Of a stretch of DNA of 10,689 bases, positions 7,693 to 10,689 are shown one piece after another. The position numbers and the translations under genes are program-made. Below the pieces are notes generated by a model. That model saw nothing but the letters and a program-made list of their open reading frames with translations. It did not search any database and was not told where the DNA came from. The stretch comes from Phoronis pallida (Eukaryota > Phoronida > Phoronidae). The stretch covers positions 1-10,689 of the forward strand of contig JAOXYC010229348.1 of the NCBI GenBank assembly GCA_028565715.1, read 5' to 3'. Within the stretch, counting starts at the first letter, position 1. The number at the start of each line of letters is the position of its first letter.

Positions 7693-8130
7693 ATTACCTT
7701 TAATAAATGAAAATTATGATTTATAGAAAGTCAGCGACGTTCATAGACATCAAAGTACTTCTGAAAACCTGAATATCCCGAAGAAAATCTGATAACAGCA
7801 TTAGACAGCCGTCAGAGGCATTGGTTATGTTTGTATTTCTAAGCATTTCGGGAGGTTTTGATCGTTGAAAGCAAGGCCCCATCAAATTAGGAAAATGCAA
7901 CGTCTTGAATGACTAAAATAAACACCCGCCTTTCCATTGTGCTATTGCACAGCCTCATTAATTGTTAACCAATGTTTGAATAACTAAATACCATCTTAAA
8001 TATTGATAAAAAAATATTACTTAGAATGAATGAAAAATCCCATGTTGAAAAATTTGAATAAATTCATCGAATTAAACTATCAGCGCGATGGACTGCGCAT
8101 TGATGCTTAGGTTAATTCACAGGTTTTAGA
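7693..8130. other. No gene seen
   Basis: This is AT-rich spacer. A cctcattaatt block near 7954 resembles the cctcattaatt blocks at about 188 and 8177 in the two duplicated segments, but too briefly to define a third copy. Confidence 0.5.
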
Positions 8131-8787
8131 GACTAAATCCAACAACCCATGGTTAATTGAAGAGGTTCTGAACGCCTCATTAATTCTTATCAAATATTAA
8201 ATTCGGTTCAGTTTATAACATGGAAAATCAACTTTTATATACGAAGTTTTGATGAATGATAAGGTTTAATGCAAAAATCGACTACATGTATGTACATCTT
8301 TGTTGACTCGAGATCAAAGTTACACCGCTGAGTCGCTGACACGAATTTGGTGGCGTTGCCGCTCTCACTTGTTCTTGAAATTCCTGTAAATTTCAAGGTG
8401 TATGATTGCAAATTGGATGAGATAAGATATCAGCTCAAAGTTATACGTTTTGCACAAAAATAAGACTAAAACTTGAGAGTTAATTAGTGTGCAAAATTCA
8501 GACAAACATGTTCCCTGTCATACTAAATAGACACATGAACTGTATAATGTGCCAGGGGTGTTATTTTTTCGTGCACCTGTGATACAGGTAAATGAATGGC
8601 ACTTTCCATGATTAGTGTCTTGTCAGAACCTGATGAACAAGACGTTCAGTGCAACAGTCAGCGCCACACAGGGTGTCTCATAAGTAACCCCCCAAATGCG
8701 AACCCTAACAGTCACGTATAAATTGTGATTTTGGTTAAAGAAAACATGAATTTGTACTTTTATTGTTTTATTGATAAAATAAATAAA

Positions 8788-8805
8788 TTCAAATTCAAGT
8801 TCAAA
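8788..8805 (+). repeat. Short TTCAAA-type tail after AATAAATAAA
   Basis: In copy B the run aaataaataaa is followed by three TTCAA(A/G) units. Copy A (about 1035-1050) keeps aaataaataag and one unit. This resembles the 3' end of a non-LTR retroelement or SINE, so part of the duplicated segment left of this point may be an old retroelement. The sequence to the right of the tail is also shared by both copies. Confidence 0.45.
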
Positions 8806-8913
8806 ACTTATTTTGTGTATTTACTAAGCCCCATCTGTTGTTTTTTTTCTAATCTAGACTTATTCACGTTTTAAGTGTGAATTTGTCCTCGATTTTACTC
8901 GGGAAAGTGAATA

Positions 8914-9178
8914 CTACGGTTGCTAAAACGGACATCGCACATTTCTTTTTTAATTATCTCAGGGTCTCGAGATTTGATTACCTCAGGATCTCGAGATCCT
9001 GAGATAATCAGTATCTCGGGATTTCAAGATGCTGAGATAATTAAGTGAGGATCTAGAGATTCTGAGATCCCGAGATAATAGAGTCGGGATCTCGAGATCC
9101 TGAGTCAATCAAATCTGATCTCGAGATCCTGAGATAATCAAAAAACAAACGCGCAATTTCCTTTCCCAGCCACCGTAG
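8914..9178. mobile_element. 265-bp terminal-inverted-repeat element made of nested palindromes, only in copy B
   Basis: The ends are ctacggttgct at 8914 and agccaccgtag ending at 9178, and imperfect inverted similarity continues for about 50 bp (to attatctcagg / cctgagataat). The interior (about 8953-9140) is a chain of palindromes built on gatctcgagatc and ctgagataat. It is flanked by aata on both sides, a possible 4-bp target duplication. Copy A reads straight through the empty site (gtgaatactgtccata near 1141-1156). It has no coding capacity, so it would be a non-autonomous DNA transposon. Confidence 0.75.
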
Positions 9179-9406
9179 AATATGCCTACCATACACGTAG
9201 CCAATGTTGTAGTGCTAGTGCCGAAGTTTAATACGTTTACAAACTTAAAATCTTCAGCTTTTCCTTAAAATTCTATAATGACCACTTATGTGAAACTACA
9301 AAGGATATGCCAAAAAGGTAATACTATATTTAACGTCAATTTTCTGAATGTTTTTTCATTCTCACTTATAGTTGTGTTTTTTTGTTTTCCCGTAAGATGT
9401 CGCTCG

Positions 9407-9902
9407 TTCCCAAGCCCAAACGCGGGGGGTCGCCGGCTGCGTCCATCAATACTCTCGAAGACAAAATTGCGGTTTGGGGACTAGACTAATTTTTATTCGC
9501 CTACATGTACCTGTAATCTCTTTTTTCGGAAAATTTTGGTTGGTTTTATAGCCTGTCGCAAGGCCTCAGTGTTGAGGAATTATAGCAACGGAGGACCGCC
9601 ATTTCACGTACTCATCCGAGGCGGATGGCACGAGGAATTCACAGTTCCCAAAGTGGCAAGTCAGATTCGTGCGAGGACGATTCTATTTTGTTTTAACTTA
9701 GCTCATAATACGTTATACAACTCATTTATTAGTATCTATAATTTAAATTGGTGGCTCTCATGCCAGCGGGTTTTTCAACCTCATGAGAGTCTCCACCATA
9801 ATTAATTCACTTATTTATTGTTTGATTCACATATGTTCACATTTATGTATAATTGTATTATTTTGTAAATATGTTTTTGTTTTTTATGGAAATAAATAAA
9901 GT
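9407..9902 (+). mobile_element. Possible 3' end of a non-LTR retroelement
   Basis: This stretch is absent from copy A. It ends in ggaaataaataaag followed by a TTCTAA microsatellite, the typical look of a 5'-truncated LINE or SINE 3' end. An 89-codon open frame at 9536-9805 has no reverse transcriptase or other recognisable motif. The left boundary is only the point where similarity to copy A stops. Confidence 0.35.
9750..9797. repeat. Stem-loop ggtggctctcatg / catgagagtctccacc
   Basis: The left arm 9750-9762 pairs with the right arm 9782-9797, with three unpaired bases on the right arm and a loop of 19 nt. It lies about 100 bp before the AATAAATAAA and microsatellite end, where retroelements often carry a 3' recognition hairpin. 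A role is inferred only from position. Confidence 0.6.
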
Positions 9903-9937
9903 TTCTAATTCTAATTCTAATTCTAATTCTAATTCTA
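9903..9937 (+). repeat. (TTCTAA)n microsatellite, 5.8 units
   Basis: There are five perfect TTCTAA units and one partial unit ending at 9937. It forms the junction between the AATAAATAAA-ended sequence on the left and the tRNA-like head on the right, so it may be the tail of either element. Confidence 0.95.
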
Positions 9938-10000
9938 GGCGTCGATCCCGGAACCCCAGTATCGTGTGTCTAGTGTTTAACCACTCGACCACCACGACTA
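9938..10000 (-). mobile_element. tRNA-like SINE head with A and B boxes
   Basis: On the minus strand the sequence starts gtcgtggtggtcgagtgg. An A-box-like tggtcgagtggttaa (9991-9977) and a B-box-like ggatcgacgcc (9948-9938), 28 nt apart, form an RNA polymerase III internal promoter as in tRNA-Ser/Leu-type genes. There is no good tRNA clover leaf with paired acceptor ends, so it is not a working tRNA. The B box runs directly into the TTAGAA-type microsatellite, as in a very short SINE. Confidence 0.5.
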
Positions 10001-10038
10001 GCTCATTGTCATTTTTATTGCCATGTGATTTCTATTAA

Positions 10039-10689
10039 AGCTCAATTACTTTTGTCGACCCGTATCTAGGCCAGATTTGACAATGCTTTTTATAAAACAT
10101 GTTTAAATGGTTTAAAATGCCGAGACAGTAACTTTAATTAAAAAAATTGTATCGTTTTTTAACAAACAATAAACCTCACAAATTTGGGGGGGTTTGCTAA
10201 AACTCGATGCCCGATGACTTGAAATACTAAATGACACTTAAATTTGAGGAAAATAAGCTTTCACGGAAATTACTCTTTTGGTCTTTATTCAACTGAAAAG
10301 TGCTTCTATATTCGCTTTGAAATTAAACTGTCTTTTAGTGTTAGCGTGATATTTTGTCAACTTTAAATAGAACAGCTTATCCTTAAGTTAGCAAAATAGC
10401 CGAAAGTCTGCGGGGGTTTCCGTAACGCCGAAAATGAGTCGGTGACCCCTGTTACATTTTTGCTTTTTCCAAAACTAGTATATTATAATCTTCACACCTA
10501 ATGGGTTTTAAAAATGTTCCTAGCTTGTATCAAAATGGCGTGTATTTCCTTTGAATTACTGCTACTGAAAAGTAATGTGTTTGTTTTTATATTTAAAAAT
10601 TACTACTTCAGAATTGTTAAAGATACGGTCTCCTTGTTGGTGAGGATCTGGGGTCAAAATTCAAATCAACTAGAAATTTTGTGTACGAG
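10039..10689. other. End of copy B and unassigned sequence, no gene seen
   Basis: The part around 10241-10450 matches copy A around 1956-2150. After 10451 no repeat or gene is recognised and no long open frame is present on either strand. Confidence 0.5.

Larger units (their letters stand above)
8131..10450 (+). repeat. Duplicated segment, copy B (right)
   Basis: This is the counterpart of copy A. Matching anchors are aatccaacaa at 8136, the attcagaca stretch near 8498, ctttccatgatt near 8602, tgtacttttattgttttattga near 8754, gtttacaaacttaaaatcttcagctt near 9236, cccgtaagatgtcgctcg at 9389, gaggaaaata at 10246 and cgtaacgccgaa at 10421. The stretch 9407-10240 does not align with copy A and includes later insertions. 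The two copies differ by many substitutions and small indels, so the duplication is old and these are not two alleles. Confidence 0.75.

Noticed and set aside
8953-9140. Repeated palindromes as a CRISPR array
   Set aside because: Units and spacing are irregular, there are no unique spacers, and the context is eukaryotic. The terminal inverted repeats make it a MITE.
141-9406. Flanking direct repeats as LTRs of a retrovirus-like element
   Set aside because: The interior holds an intron-containing cellular gene and no gag or pol frames. The repeats lack clear TG..CA ends and are too diverged.
9938-10000. Functional tRNA gene
   Set aside because: The acceptor stem does not pair and the anticodon arm is poor; only the polymerase III boxes are kept.
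9853-10038. ORF encoding a Ser-Asn run
   Set aside because: It is produced by translating the TTCTAA microsatellite and the complement of the tRNA-like head.

Overview
The window looks like AT-rich nuclear DNA of an invertebrate animal, probably aquatic. Its one clear gene is split into six coding exons with GT..AG introns, a TATA box and AATAAA signals, and it is surrounded by foldback (MITE-like) elements, microsatellite-tailed retroelement ends and a tRNA-like SINE head. There are no bacterial-style operons. I cannot name the species; a bivalve mollusc or a cnidarian would fit, but that is a guess.

The central gene lies on the minus strand (coding 6645 down to 3400). Spliced at consistent phases, its six exons give a 257-residue secreted protein. 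The protein has a signal peptide, a short Cys-containing N-terminal segment, a helical heptad-repeat stalk, and a C-terminal domain of about 130 residues. That last domain I recognise as the CTHRC1 (collagen triple helix repeat-containing protein 1) C-terminal domain, from signatures such as RWYFTINGVECSNPAPIDG and the ending RITVEEIEI. The collagen Gly-X-Y stretch that names the vertebrate protein is absent, and a heptad-repeat segment stands where it would be. A TATA box lies 56-63 bp upstream of the ATG, and AATAAA signals lie 51-63 bp past the stop.

Inside intron 4, on the opposite strand, 4249-4570 can be read as a two-exon gene for an 81-residue small secreted Cys-containing protein. 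This is a prediction only.

The flanks are repeat-rich. The left flank (about 141-2150) is collinear with the right flank (about 8131-10450): the same order of segments in the same orientation, offset by about 7,990 bp and later about 8,286 bp, and visibly diverged. Each copy carries a different insertion: a 196-229 bp foldback element in the left copy, a 265 bp terminal-inverted-repeat element in the right copy, and probably a retroelement end plus tRNA-like SINE further right. The simplest reading is an old tandem duplication with a unit of about 8 kb containing the CTHRC1-like gene, so paralogues may lie just outside the window.

Region by region: 1-140 hairpin-rich sequence; 141-2150 duplicated segment copy A; 2150-3330 no gene seen, with an imperfect foldback; 3337-6708 the CTHRC1-like gene with its signals; 6710-8130 no firm gene, one doubtful minus-strand ORF at 7420-7692; 8131-10450 duplicated segment copy B with its insertions; 10451-10689 nothing recognised.
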